Source of the DNA: Clostridia bacterium
GTDB taxonomy: Bacteria; Bacillota; Clostridia; Oscillospirales; CAG-272
DNA: 6,554 nt
Assembly (NCBI GenBank): GCA_017624795.1
Contig: JAGAMJ010000169.1
Span: 1 to 6,554 of the forward strand
Reading direction: 5' to 3'
The notes beneath the pieces are model-generated. The model had not been told where the DNA came from. It made no database searches and saw only the letters and a list, made by a program, of their open reading frames with translations. Both the position numbers and the translations under genes were made by a program. Shown piece by piece: positions 1 to 4,976 of this stretch (within the stretch, counting starts at the first letter, position 1; each line of letters opens with the position of its first letter).

Positions 1-9
1 AGCCCCGTA

Positions 10-72
10 ATCCGCTCCAACAATAAGGAACACCCCCGCTTGTCGGGGGTGTTCCTTTTTGTTGGAGCGGAT
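10..72. terminator. Long hairpin terminator closing a gene outside the window
   Basis: A 14-bp perfect stem (25-38 with 44-57, 5-nt loop) runs into a T-run at 56-60, the usual form of a Rho-independent terminator for a transcript entering from the left. The pairing continues outward: 10-24 pairs with 58-72 with only the 24/58 pair mismatched, giving about 29 paired positions. The T-run therefore lies inside the larger stem, so the outer arms would compete with or extend the terminator. On the minus strand the core is followed by a shorter A/T stretch, so it is best read as acting on the plus strand. Confidence 0.8.
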
Positions 73-306
73 CGCGGTTGCAAGCAACCGCGCGGAGCTC
101 GAAGAGCACCGCCGGCGGGTGAAGTTTGCCGTTTTGCATAGCAAATGGAGGCGTTTAGCCGACAAGGCAAATCTTCATTATTCGCCGAAGGCGAATTACA
201 CGAGCACCCGTAATCCACCTTACGGCGAGTAAGTGAAGTTTTCGCGACGGCTGAACACCGTCGATTTGCTTTGCAAATTGCCGAAAACTTTGCCCGTGAT
301 CCGCGT
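73..306. repeat. Palindrome-rich intergenic repeat (many short stem-loops)
   Basis: This gene-free stretch is almost wholly made of short inverted repeats. Visible stems are 73-80/85-92, 97-100/104-107, 133-137/141-145, 150-152/158-160, 180-186/190-196, 208-213/220-225, 245-250/258-263 and 264-269/273-278. Two larger arms enclose pairs of small hairpins: 120-130 with 167-178 (one bulge) and 236-244 with 282-290 (perfect 9 bp). Each forms a three-way, cloverleaf-like fold. Both begin with the same GTGAAGTTT-like sequence. The decamer CCCGTAATCC occurs at 4-13 and again at 207-216, so the element may include the left edge. No convincing reading frame covers it. Similar hairpin-rich interspersed repeats are common between genes in gut Clostridia. 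Whether this one is mobile, structural or an RNA is not visible here. Confidence 0.6.
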
Positions 307-395
307 TTTATTCTGCACATAAAATGTAATTTCGCTTTGTTATTTTCGCTTCTTTTGGGCAAATCGTAAAATTTTGATTTGCGGCTTATATTTCC
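307..395. other. AT-rich upstream region with an inverted repeat (359-382)
   Basis: No gene is present. The stretch is AT-rich and sits directly upstream of the promoter of the HPr-like gene. It contains perfect 7-bp arms GCAAATC (359-365) and GATTTGC (376-382) around a 10-base centre that itself includes AAAATTTT. The repeat ends 13 bases before the -35 box, a position suited to a regulator or to an UP-like element. No protein can be assigned to it. Confidence 0.35.
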
Positions 396-424
396 TTGAC
401 AAATCAACGCTGCATCGTTATAAT
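396..424 (+). promoter_or_regulatory. Consensus vegetative promoter of the HPr-like gene
   Basis: TTGACA (396-401), a 17-base spacer and TATAAT (419-424) match the sigma-A consensus at every position. Transcription should start near 431, giving a leader of about 45 bases. The leader carries a small hairpin (438-442 with 450-454) before the ribosome binding site. The promoter implies strong constitutive expression unless a repressor acts on it. Confidence 0.9.
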
Positions 425-476
425 GATATCAGAAATACGGCAGAAACCATGCCGAAAAAAGAAAAGGAGTACAGAT

Positions 477-707
477 ATGAAAAGCATTCAAATTCGTCTT
501 TCGACCATCGCAGATGTGCGTGATTTTGTAAACATCGTTTCCGGGACCGACGTAGAGGTAGACCTTGTTTCGGGCCGCTACGTGGTAGACGGCAAGTCGA
601 TCATGGGTATTTTCAGCTTGGATCTGATGTCGCCCATCACGCTCAACGCGCATTCCGACGACACCGACGCGCTGTTTGCACAGCTTGACCGCTTTATTGT
701 GAAATAA
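477..707 (+). CDS. HPr-like protein lacking the catalytic histidine
   Basis: The 76-residue product resembles HPr, the phosphocarrier of the PTS, and Crh. The hallmark central region reads VDGKSIMGIFSLDL (residues 37-50), so Ser41 corresponds to the regulatory Ser46 that HPr kinase phosphorylates. The C-terminal part ending in ALFAQLDRF fits the last HPr helix. The active-site stretch around His15, normally GxHARP, is replaced by STIADV near residues 9-14, and the protein contains only one histidine (H59), far from that site. It therefore should not carry phosphate between Enzyme I and EII. A regulatory, Crh-like role is the likely alternative (inference). The ATG is chosen because AAGGAG (464-469) lies 7 bases upstream. 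An in-frame TTG at 396 is part of the -35 box and cannot be the start. The gene is monocistronic, between its own promoter and a terminator. Confidence 0.8.
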   Translation: MKSIQIRLSTIADVRDFVNIVSGTDVEVDLVSGRYVVDGKSIMGIFSLDLMSPITLNAHSDDTDALFAQLDRFIVK

Positions 708-745
708 AAAAAGATCCGCGTTGCATCGCAACGCGGATCATTTTT
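706..745. terminator. Bidirectional terminator between convergent genes
   Basis: A perfect 12-bp stem (713-724 with 728-739, 3-base loop) is flanked by A-runs on the left (706-712) and T-runs on the right (741-745). It can therefore end transcription in both directions. It follows the stop of the HPr-like gene on the plus strand and the stop of the transporter gene on the minus strand, filling the whole 36-base gap and overlapping the minus-strand stop codon. Confidence 0.9.
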
Positions 746-1607
746 ATAAATTCATCAAAGCCGCAAGCCCCGTGAGGTCGAGCAGGCAGCCAAAGAAGAT
801 GCCGACGCCAAGCAAAGTGGCGAGAAGCAACAAATTTTCCTTTAAGTGCTTGTTGGTGCGGAACAGAACAAGGAGTCCTGCGCCAGCCCCCGTGAGCAGT
901 CCCGAGAGCATCGCGCCCCCCGATATGACACCGTGCGTCCAAAGGGTGGCGATGGCGACCGAGGCGGCACAGTTGGGGATCAGCCCGATCACAGCCGCCG
1001 CGACCGTGCCGAGCACGGGTACGCTGTTCATCGCCGCGGCGATGCGCTGCTCGCCGATCAGCTCAAACGCGCCTGTGAGCAGGAGGTTGACGATCAGAAC
1101 GAACAGGAAAATATGCAGCGTGTGGTGAATCGCCGAACGGAAAACACCCTTCTCACAGTGACAATGCTCATCCTCGCAAAGCTGTGAGATGTGTATATTG
1201 CGAATACGTCCGCGCAGCAGCAGATCGGCGGCAAAGCCGACGAGCAACGCGCAGCCGAGCTTTAATCCCAGCACCGTGAAGATACGGGCGGGTGCGATCC
1301 CTTCGCCAAGAAAGACGGGTAACATTTCATCGGAGGTCGAAAGAAATACGGCAAGCAGCGTTCCGGGGGTGATGATATGCCCTGCGTAAAGCCCTGCCGC
1401 CATCGCGGAAAAGCCGCATTGTGGCACAAGTCCAAGCGCACCGCCGATGGCGGGCCCTGCCTTGCCTGCATGGGAAATGGCTCTTTGCACGCGGTCGCCT
1501 GCCTTATGCTCCAATAGCTCCATGAGCAGATAGGTGATGAAAAGAAAAGGAAGAATTTTTAGAGAATCCAGCGTGCCGTGTGCCAAAATATGTAAAACGT
1601 GTTCCAT
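744..1607 (-). CDS. Putative heavy-metal / manganese transporter (ArsP_2-like, PF11449 type)
   Basis: The 287-residue integral membrane protein has about 8-10 hydrophobic segments. Its signature is a pair of matching motifs, GLVPQCGFSA (59-68) and GLIPNCAASV (208-217), which suggest two inverted half-domains each offering a Pro-x-Cys in the membrane. STSDE (90-94) also looks functional. A soluble loop between the halves is rich in possible metal ligands: C144, E145, D146, E147, H148, C149, H150, C151, then H161, H162 and H165. These features match the family described as putative 10-TM heavy-metal exporters, often annotated in Clostridia as arsenic efflux or putative manganese transporter. 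The substrate is not proven. The start ATG overlaps the stop of the upstream Fur-family gene (TAATG), with GAGGTGA just before it, so translation is coupled. The bidirectional terminator follows the stop. The family call is from recall of motifs, not a search. Confidence 0.75.
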   Translation of the reverse strand: MEHVLHILAHGTLDSLKILPFLFITYLLMELLEHKAGDRVQRAISHAGKAGPAIGGALGLVPQCGFSAMAAGLYAGHIITPGTLLAVFLSTSDEMLPVFLGEGIAPARIFTVLGLKLGCALLVGFAADLLLRGRIRNIHISQLCEDEHCHCEKGVFRSAIHHTLHIFLFVLIVNLLLTGAFELIGEQRIAAAMNSVPVLGTVAAAVIGLIPNCAASVAIATLWTHGVISGGAMLSGLLTGAGAGLLVLFRTNKHLKENLLLLATLLGVGIFFGCLLDLTGLAALMNL

Positions 1608-2047
1608 TATGCGTCACCTCGCTTTGCGCAAAGCTCGCAGGTGCCGTAAAGGATCGAGCGCCCCGGGTCCACTCGAAAGCCGTGGGTGGAAAAGAGGTGG
1701 CCGAAGATATTTTGACTGCAATCGCATTCCAGATGTGTCACCTGACCGCAGGACGTGCAGTGCAGATGAAAATGGGTGTCGCAGTGGCGTTGTGTACCGA
1801 CGTACTGATAGACAAAGCCGCCCTCGCCCGCGCCGGCGGGGAACTTTTTGACCTCGCCCTCGTCACAAAGCGCCGCCAGCATACGGTAGACCGAGCTGCG
1901 TCCCGGCGCGTCGCCCTCGTCGGCGGAGCAAAAGCCGCAAAGCCCCGTATAGATCTCCTCGGCGCTTTGCGCAGCCCCTGCCGCTGTTTGCTTCAAGTAC
2001 GCCGAAAGGCGCGTGCGCCCTGCCGTGTTATAGTGCTTTTTGTTCAT
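1607..2047 (-). CDS. Fur-family metal-responsive transcriptional repressor
   Basis: The 146-residue protein has the Fur layout. A winged helix comes first, with the recognition region RSSVYRMLAAL (50-60), then GEVKKF and a wing to about residue 82. A metal-binding dimerisation domain follows. HFHLHC (92-97), CTSC (97-100) and CELC (137-140) give histidine ligands and the two CxxC pairs of the structural zinc site. H105 and E107 in VTHLEC are further candidate ligands. Extra cysteines at 89, 108 and 110 and a Cys/acidic insertion near 37-46 are less usual. The metal (Fe, Mn or Zn) cannot be told from sequence. The ATG at 2047 is preferred over an upstream TTG at 2089 because AGAGG lies 6-7 bases upstream and the longer form would start upstream of the predicted transcription start. 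It is the first gene of an operon with the transporter, overlapping it by one base. A Fur box over its promoter suggests autoregulation. Confidence 0.88.
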   Translation of the reverse strand: MNKKHYNTAGRTRLSAYLKQTAAGAAQSAEEIYTGLCGFCSADEGDAPGRSSVYRMLAALCDEGEVKKFPAGAGEGGFVYQYVGTQRHCDTHFHLHCTSCGQVTHLECDCSQNIFGHLFSTHGFRVDPGRSILYGTCELCAKRGDA

Positions 2048-2063
2048 GCTTACCTCTTGAAAA

Positions 2064-2078
2064 TGAGAATCATTATCA
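2064..2078. promoter_or_regulatory. Fur box (7-1-7 inverted repeat)
   Basis: TGAGAAT-C-ATTATCA matches the classic Bacillus-type Fur box TGATAATNATTATCA at all but one position. It lies just downstream of the -10 of the minus-strand promoter and covers the expected transcription start, so binding would block the repressor/transporter operon. It is nearer the Fur-type consensus than the usual PerR or Zur boxes. It sits about 65-75 bases upstream of the expected start of the divergent EamA transcript, so an effect there is uncertain. Confidence 0.82.
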
Positions 2079-2079
2079 A

Positions 2080-2108
2080 ATTTTAGCACAAAGCGCTCTG
2101 TCTGTCAA
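2080..2108 (-). promoter_or_regulatory. Promoter of the Fur-family/transporter operon
   Basis: Read on the minus strand: TTGACA (2108-2103), a 17-base spacer and TAAAAT (2085-2080), with TGC just before the -10 as an extended -10 element. Transcription should begin near 2073, inside the Fur box, leaving a leader of about 26 bases. Confidence 0.85.
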
Positions 2109-2115
2109 GGGGCGT

Positions 2116-2144
2116 TTGACTTTTTTTGCATTATGTGCTAAAAT
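2116..2144 (+). promoter_or_regulatory. Promoter of the EamA transporter gene
   Basis: TTGACT (2116-2121), a 17-base spacer and TAAAAT (2139-2144) with an extended -10 TGC. Its -35 lies only 7 bases from the -35 of the divergent operon promoter. The 11-mer TGTGCTAAAAT around this -10 (2134-2144) is repeated exactly, in inverted orientation, at 2080-2090 around the divergent -10. Confidence 0.82.
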
Positions 2145-2175
2145 GAATGGGATTTTGAAAAGAAAGAGGCGTTTT

Positions 2176-3093
2176 ATGGATCGTAAAAAGTGGTTGGGCC
2201 CCGCGCTTTTGTTTCTTGCCGCGTTCATCTGGGGCACCTCCTTTGTGGCGCAGGACGTGGGCGCCGCTTACGTGGACGGATTTACCTATCAGGCGGCGCG
2301 CAATTTTTTGGGCGCGTTCGTGCTGCTGATCGTTTGGCTGATAAAGGACGGCGTTTCAAAGCGACAGGGGACCTACGCGCCGATGTCGGCACAGTCAAGG
2401 CGCTACCTGCTGCTTGGCGGACTTGGGTGCGGGTGCCTTCTTTGCGTTGCGACGGTGTTGCAGCAGTTCGGCATTCAAAACAACGTGACCTCGCCAGGCA
2501 AGGACGCCTTTATCACGGCGCTGTATATTGTGTTCGTGCCCGTGATCGGACTGTTTTTGAAAAAGATCGCGCAGCCCCACGTTTACGTGTGCGTGCTGGT
2601 GGCGCTGGTCGGGCTTTGGATGCTTTGCATGGGGGGATCCGGCATCACCACGGGCGATATTCTGGTGATCCTTTGCTCGGTGGCGTTTGCGTTTCATATC
2701 ACGTTGGTCGATCACGTCGCGCCGCACGTGGACGGCGTGAAGCTTTCCTGTATGCAGTTTTTCGTTGCCGCCGTGATCTCGTCGATCGGTATGCTGATCT
2801 TTGAGGAGCCCCGTATAGCGGATCTGATCGCCGCGTGGTTCCCGATCTTTTATTCGGGCGTGTTCTCGGCGGCGATCGCCTATACCCTGCAAATTTTGGG
2901 GCAAAAGTACACCGCACCCACGGTTGCGTGTCTGTTGATGAGCTTGGAATCGGTCTTTGCCGTGCTTTCCAGCATGATCATGCTGCCCGGTGTGCCCAGC
3001 CCCACCGCGCGCGAATGGGTGGGCATGGTGCTGATCTTTGCGGCGATCATTGTGTCGCAAATACCTTTGCGGTACAGGAAAAAGATGTCCTGA
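2176..3093 (+). CDS. EamA/DMT-family transporter
   Basis: The 305-residue protein has about ten hydrophobic segments in two similar halves, as expected for the drug/metabolite transporter superfamily. The first half opens with LLFLAAFIWGTSFVAQ (11-26), a typical EamA start with a short cytoplasmic N-terminus. The half that follows residue 180 contains YTLQILGQKYTAPTVACLL and SLESVFAVLSS, a classic EamA pattern, and the chain ends in a basic tail (RYRKKMS). Such proteins export or import small metabolites across the inner membrane, but the substrate cannot be predicted. The ATG is chosen for GAGG (2166-2169), 6 bases upstream. In-frame TTG (2116) and ATG (2143) codons lie within the promoter itself. 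It appears to be monocistronic. A weak hairpin (3103-3137) without a T-run follows. Confidence 0.9.
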   Translation: MDRKKWLGPALLFLAAFIWGTSFVAQDVGAAYVDGFTYQAARNFLGAFVLLIVWLIKDGVSKRQGTYAPMSAQSRRYLLLGGLGCGCLLCVATVLQQFGIQNNVTSPGKDAFITALYIVFVPVIGLFLKKIAQPHVYVCVLVALVGLWMLCMGGSGITTGDILVILCSVAFAFHITLVDHVAPHVDGVKLSCMQFFVAAVISSIGMLIFEEPRIADLIAAWFPIFYSGVFSAAIAYTLQILGQKYTAPTVACLLMSLESVFAVLSSMIMLPGVPSPTAREWVGMVLIFAAIIVSQIPLRYRKKMS

Positions 3094-3102
3094 ATTTACC
3101 CT

Positions 3103-3137
3103 ACCGTTCGTTGATGTCTTCCCACTCAACTAACGGT
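3103..3137. repeat. Inverted repeat beside the XRE promoter
   Basis: Twelve-base arms at 3103-3114 and 3126-3137 pair with one mismatch around an 11-base centre. There is no following T-run, so it is a poor terminator for the EamA gene. It ends 3 bases before the -35 of the next gene, so it could instead be an operator, for example for the XRE protein itself. Neither role is shown. Confidence 0.4.
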
Positions 3138-3140
3138 GTG

Positions 3141-3169
3141 TAGACTTTACGTGCGCTTTTGGTTATACT
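3141..3169 (+). promoter_or_regulatory. Promoter of the XRE regulator gene
   Basis: TAGACT (3141-3146), a 17-base spacer and TATACT (3164-3169) make a good sigma-A promoter. The expected transcript starts near 3176, so the leader is only about 16 bases and consists mainly of the ribosome binding site. Confidence 0.7.
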
Positions 3170-3191
3170 GAAAGCGAAAGGAGGTTGTCTG

Positions 3192-3803
3192 ATGGATCAG
3201 ATCAAGATCGGAAAATTTATTGCCGAGTGCAGAAAAAAAGAAGGGTTGACACAAATGCAGCTGGCAGAGAAATTGGGCATCACCGACAGAGCCGTATCGA
3301 AATGGGAAACGGGCAGAGCCATGCCGGATTCCGCGATCATGCTTGAACTGTGTGCCGCGCTTAAAATCAGTGTCAACGATCTGTTATGTGGGGAGGTTGT
3401 TACAATGGATCATTATAACAAAGAATTAGAAAAGAACTTGCTTGAAATGATAAAGCAAAAGCAGCAGGCAGATAAAAGGTTGCTGTCCTTAGAGGTGTTT
3501 GTCGGTATCACGGCAACAGTCACGCTTTTCACGTTAATATTTATCGCCGCATTTATACAAATGGCGGATTGGCTTCGATTTACGTTGATCGGTCTTGGCT
3601 TCGTTATATTTCTTGCGGGCTGCTTTTGCGCGCTGCGCATCGAGCAGGTGGCGGGGTATTATGAGTGCAAGGAATGCGGCCACAGATACGTTCCGACCTT
3701 CAAGGCGGTGAATATGGCAATGCATATGGGCAGAAAAAGATATATGCGCTGCCCGAAATGCCATAAAAAGTCCTGGCAGAAAAAGGTGCTGAACAAGGAA
3801 TAA
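3192..3803 (+). CDS. XRE-family HTH protein with two TM segments and a C-terminal zinc ribbon
   Basis: The 203-residue protein joins three parts. Residues 1-66 form a Cro/C1-type helix-turn-helix: IGKFIAECRKKEGLTQMQLA, then ITDRAVSKWETGRAMPD, the standard XRE recognition pattern. A charged, probably coiled helix follows (74-98, rich in K, E and Q). Two hydrophobic segments (about 101-123 and 129-148) with a short polar turn make a membrane hairpin. The C-terminus (157-203) carries C159-x2-C162 and C187-x2-C190, a zinc ribbon. The DNA-binding domain and the ribbon would both face the cytoplasm if the hairpin spans twice. Similar HTH-membrane proteins are common in Firmicutes, but their signals are mostly unknown. 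The start is fixed by AAAGGAGG (3177-3184), 7 bases upstream. Nothing next to it shows its target, and self-regulation is possible. Confidence 0.85.
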   Translation: MDQIKIGKFIAECRKKEGLTQMQLAEKLGITDRAVSKWETGRAMPDSAIMLELCAALKISVNDLLCGEVVTMDHYNKELEKNLLEMIKQKQQADKRLLSLEVFVGITATVTLFTLIFIAAFIQMADWLRFTLIGLGFVIFLAGCFCALRIEQVAGYYECKECGHRYVPTFKAVNMAMHMGRKRYMRCPKCHKKSWQKKVLNKE

Positions 3804-3810
3804 GGCAAGG

Positions 3811-3881
3811 GGCCGCGTCATTTGATGCGTGACGGTGTGATCTCGGCACGATAGGCGTATTTGATACGTCGAGTGCCGAGA
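3811..3881. other. Structured non-coding stretch with two related stem-loops
   Basis: After the XRE stop there are two hairpins. The first pairs CGTCA (3816-3820) with TGACG (3830-3834). The second has a 9-bp perfect outer stem (3841-3849 with 3873-3881) and an inner 5-bp stem (3856-3860 with 3864-3868, TTG loop). Both contain similar cores, GCGTCATTTGATGCGT and GCGTATTTGATACGT. No T-run follows, so they are not standard terminators. They could be part of a 3' UTR, a small repeat or an RNA element. Confidence 0.4.
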
Positions 3882-3935
3882 GCGCGCCTAAAAAACACAT
3901 ATAAAATCGGAATTCGAAAGAATTTCTACATCAGA

Positions 3936-3979
3936 AAGCCGCCCTGCTATCGTTTTTCGATAACAAAGCGGCTTCTTTT
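3936..3979. terminator. Terminator between convergent XRE and M23 genes
   Basis: A 7-bp GC-rich outer stem (3936-3942 with 3968-3974) encloses a second stem, TATCG/CGATA (3948-3952 with 3958-3962), and is followed by CTTTTA on the plus strand. On the minus strand the 3' flank is less T-rich (TTTCT), so it is probably stronger for the plus-strand transcript but placed to serve both. Confidence 0.65.
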
Positions 3980-4033
3980 ATACATTTTGTGTGTTTTTGG
4001 TCTGCGCGAATGAAGCAGCCCCTTTTTGTGAGA

Positions 4034-4795
4034 TCAGGACACGTCCTCGTAGTTCGCGTCCTCACCGAGCGTCGCCATCGCGTCCGCGTCCAGATAGTCG
4101 GTGGGATTGACCAGCAGACCGTTCACCGTCATTTCCAGATGCAGGTGGGGCTGTTCCGCGATCTCGACCATCGCGCTCTCGCCGATGGTGCCGATCACGT
4201 CGCCTGCCTTCACGGCGGCGCCGACCTTCACGCTATCGGGCAGTGTAACGGCGAGGTTTTTATAGATGGTATAAGAGTTGCCGCTGTGGGAAATGGCAAC
4301 GCACTGACCCATCGAAACGTCCTCCCAGACCTGGGCGATCACGCCGTCTGCCATGGCGCAGACCGAGGCGCCCTCGATCGTGCCGATGTCGATGCCAAGA
4401 TGCACGCGGTAGTCGCCCATCGTGTCGGAAAAGACCTGCATATCAGCATTGTGCTTTTCTTGCAGTACGCCCGCAACAGGCAGCAAAAAGCGCTTTGGCA
4501 GGGCGTTGGCGTCGGTTTGATCGGTCGTGGGAGGGTTTTGATCGGGGGTGGGAGCGGGGTTAGGATCAACGGGGGTGTCGGGCTGTTGCTGGTTCTCGTC
4601 GGGATCGGTGACGCCGGCGGGCTCGCTGCCGATATCGTCCATGGGCAGATCGTTTTTAACGGCACGGTTGGCGATCACGGTCGTGATGATGATGGCGGTC
4701 AGCACCAAAAGCATCACAGTGACGGTGATGGCGATGGCACGTGCGCCCTTATCCTCTTTGAGCTTCAAAAAAATGTTTTTATTGCTTTTTGGCAT
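4034..4795 (-). CDS. spoIIQ: Membrane-anchored M23/LytM-domain protein, SpoIIQ-like
   Basis: The 253-residue protein has a short basic cytoplasmic tail, one transmembrane segment (about 19-42), an acidic Pro/Gln/Thr-rich linker (50-98) and a C-terminal M23 domain (about 103-235). The zinc-site motifs are intact: H132-x3-D136 in HLGIDI and H217-x-H219 in HLHLE. It could therefore be an active endopeptidase, unlike Bacillus subtilis SpoIIQ, where the site is degenerate. Clostridial SpoIIQ proteins commonly keep the histidines. FSDTMGDYRVHLGIDIG, the stretch from YTIYKNL to GDVIGTIGES, and LLVNPTDYL are close to SpoIIQ patterns. SpoIIQ is made in the forespore and binds SpoIIIAH across the engulfing membranes. 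A sigma-F-like promoter upstream supports this role. AGGAG lies 10 bases before the ATG. An ordinary cell-wall M23 peptidase is the alternative; the symbol is tentative. Confidence 0.7.
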   Translation of the reverse strand: MPKSNKNIFLKLKEDKGARAIAITVTVMLLVLTAIIITTVIANRAVKNDLPMDDIGSEPAGVTDPDENQQQPDTPVDPNPAPTPDQNPPTTDQTDANALPKRFLLPVAGVLQEKHNADMQVFSDTMGDYRVHLGIDIGTIEGASVCAMADGVIAQVWEDVSMGQCVAISHSGNSYTIYKNLAVTLPDSVKVGAAVKAGDVIGTIGESAMVEIAEQPHLHLEMTVNGLLVNPTDYLDADAMATLGEDANYEDVS

Positions 4796-4828
4796 GGCTT
4801 TATAACTCCTTTTTTTCTTGTTGCTACT

Positions 4829-4856
4829 ATTTTTACCTTATTTGGGGCACTTATGC
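4829..4856 (-). promoter_or_regulatory. Candidate forespore (sigma-F/sigma-G type) promoter
   Basis: On the minus strand GCATA (4856-4852) is followed after 14 bases by GGTAAAAAT (4837-4829). This fits the forespore consensus GYATA and GGnnAnAnT; the spacing is at the short end of the usual range. No good sigma-A promoter is seen for this gene. The site gives a leader of roughly 25-30 bases before the M23 start codon, and it matches the known sigma-F control of spoIIQ. Confidence 0.6.
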
Positions 4857-4914
4857 AGCAGATGAGAAAAAAACTAAATTTGAATTTGCAAAATTAAAAT
4901 AATTCTAAAAACTA

Positions 4915-4943
4915 TTGACAAGTAAAGTAAGATCTGCTATAAT
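4915..4943 (+). promoter_or_regulatory. Consensus promoter of the perR-like/rubrerythrin operon
   Basis: TTGACA (4915-4920), a 17-base spacer and TATAAT (4938-4943) match the sigma-A consensus fully, with an extended -10 TGC (4935-4937). A promoter this strong suggests that expression is held down by a repressor, most simply the PerR-like product. Confidence 0.92.
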
Positions 4944-4961
4944 AATTTTAGAACCATTCTA
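4937..4961. promoter_or_regulatory. Candidate PerR operator overlapping the -10
   Basis: CTATAAT-A-ATTTTAG (4937-4951) is a 7-1-7 inverted repeat with one mismatched pair and agrees with the PerR box TTATAATNATTATAA at 11 of 14 defined positions. A second dyad, TAGAA-cca-TTCTA (4949-4961), overlaps its right end. Both cover the -10 and the start of transcription, a place suited to repression by the gene product. Confidence 0.5.
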
Positions 4962-4976
4962 TATTTGGAGGTATCT

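Noticed and set aside
73..306. CRISPR array or tRNA cluster in the hairpin-rich region
   Set aside because: There are no regular direct repeats with spacers, and the cloverleaf-like folds lack tRNA landmarks such as a TTCGA arm, an acceptor stem of 7 bp and an anticodon loop.
396..476. N-terminal extension of the HPr-like gene from an in-frame TTG at 396
   Set aside because: The TTG is part of the consensus -35 box and the extension would run through the -10 and the leader; the ATG at 477 has a proper ribosome binding site and gives the normal HPr length.
1..476. Riboswitch or T-box leader upstream of the HPr-like gene
   Set aside because: The promoter at 396-424 places the transcript start near 431, so the structured region is not in the leader, and no known riboswitch motif is recognised.
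2395..3129. Minus-strand open frame opposite the EamA transporter
   Set aside because: The translation is a His/Arg/Asp-rich antisense shadow without domains; the EamA frame is clearly coding.
3989..4897. Long plus-strand open frame (302 codons) opposite the M23 gene
   Set aside because: It is antisense to a protein with clear M23 motifs, its translation is His/Gly/Val-rich shadow sequence, and it has no ribosome binding site or family signature.
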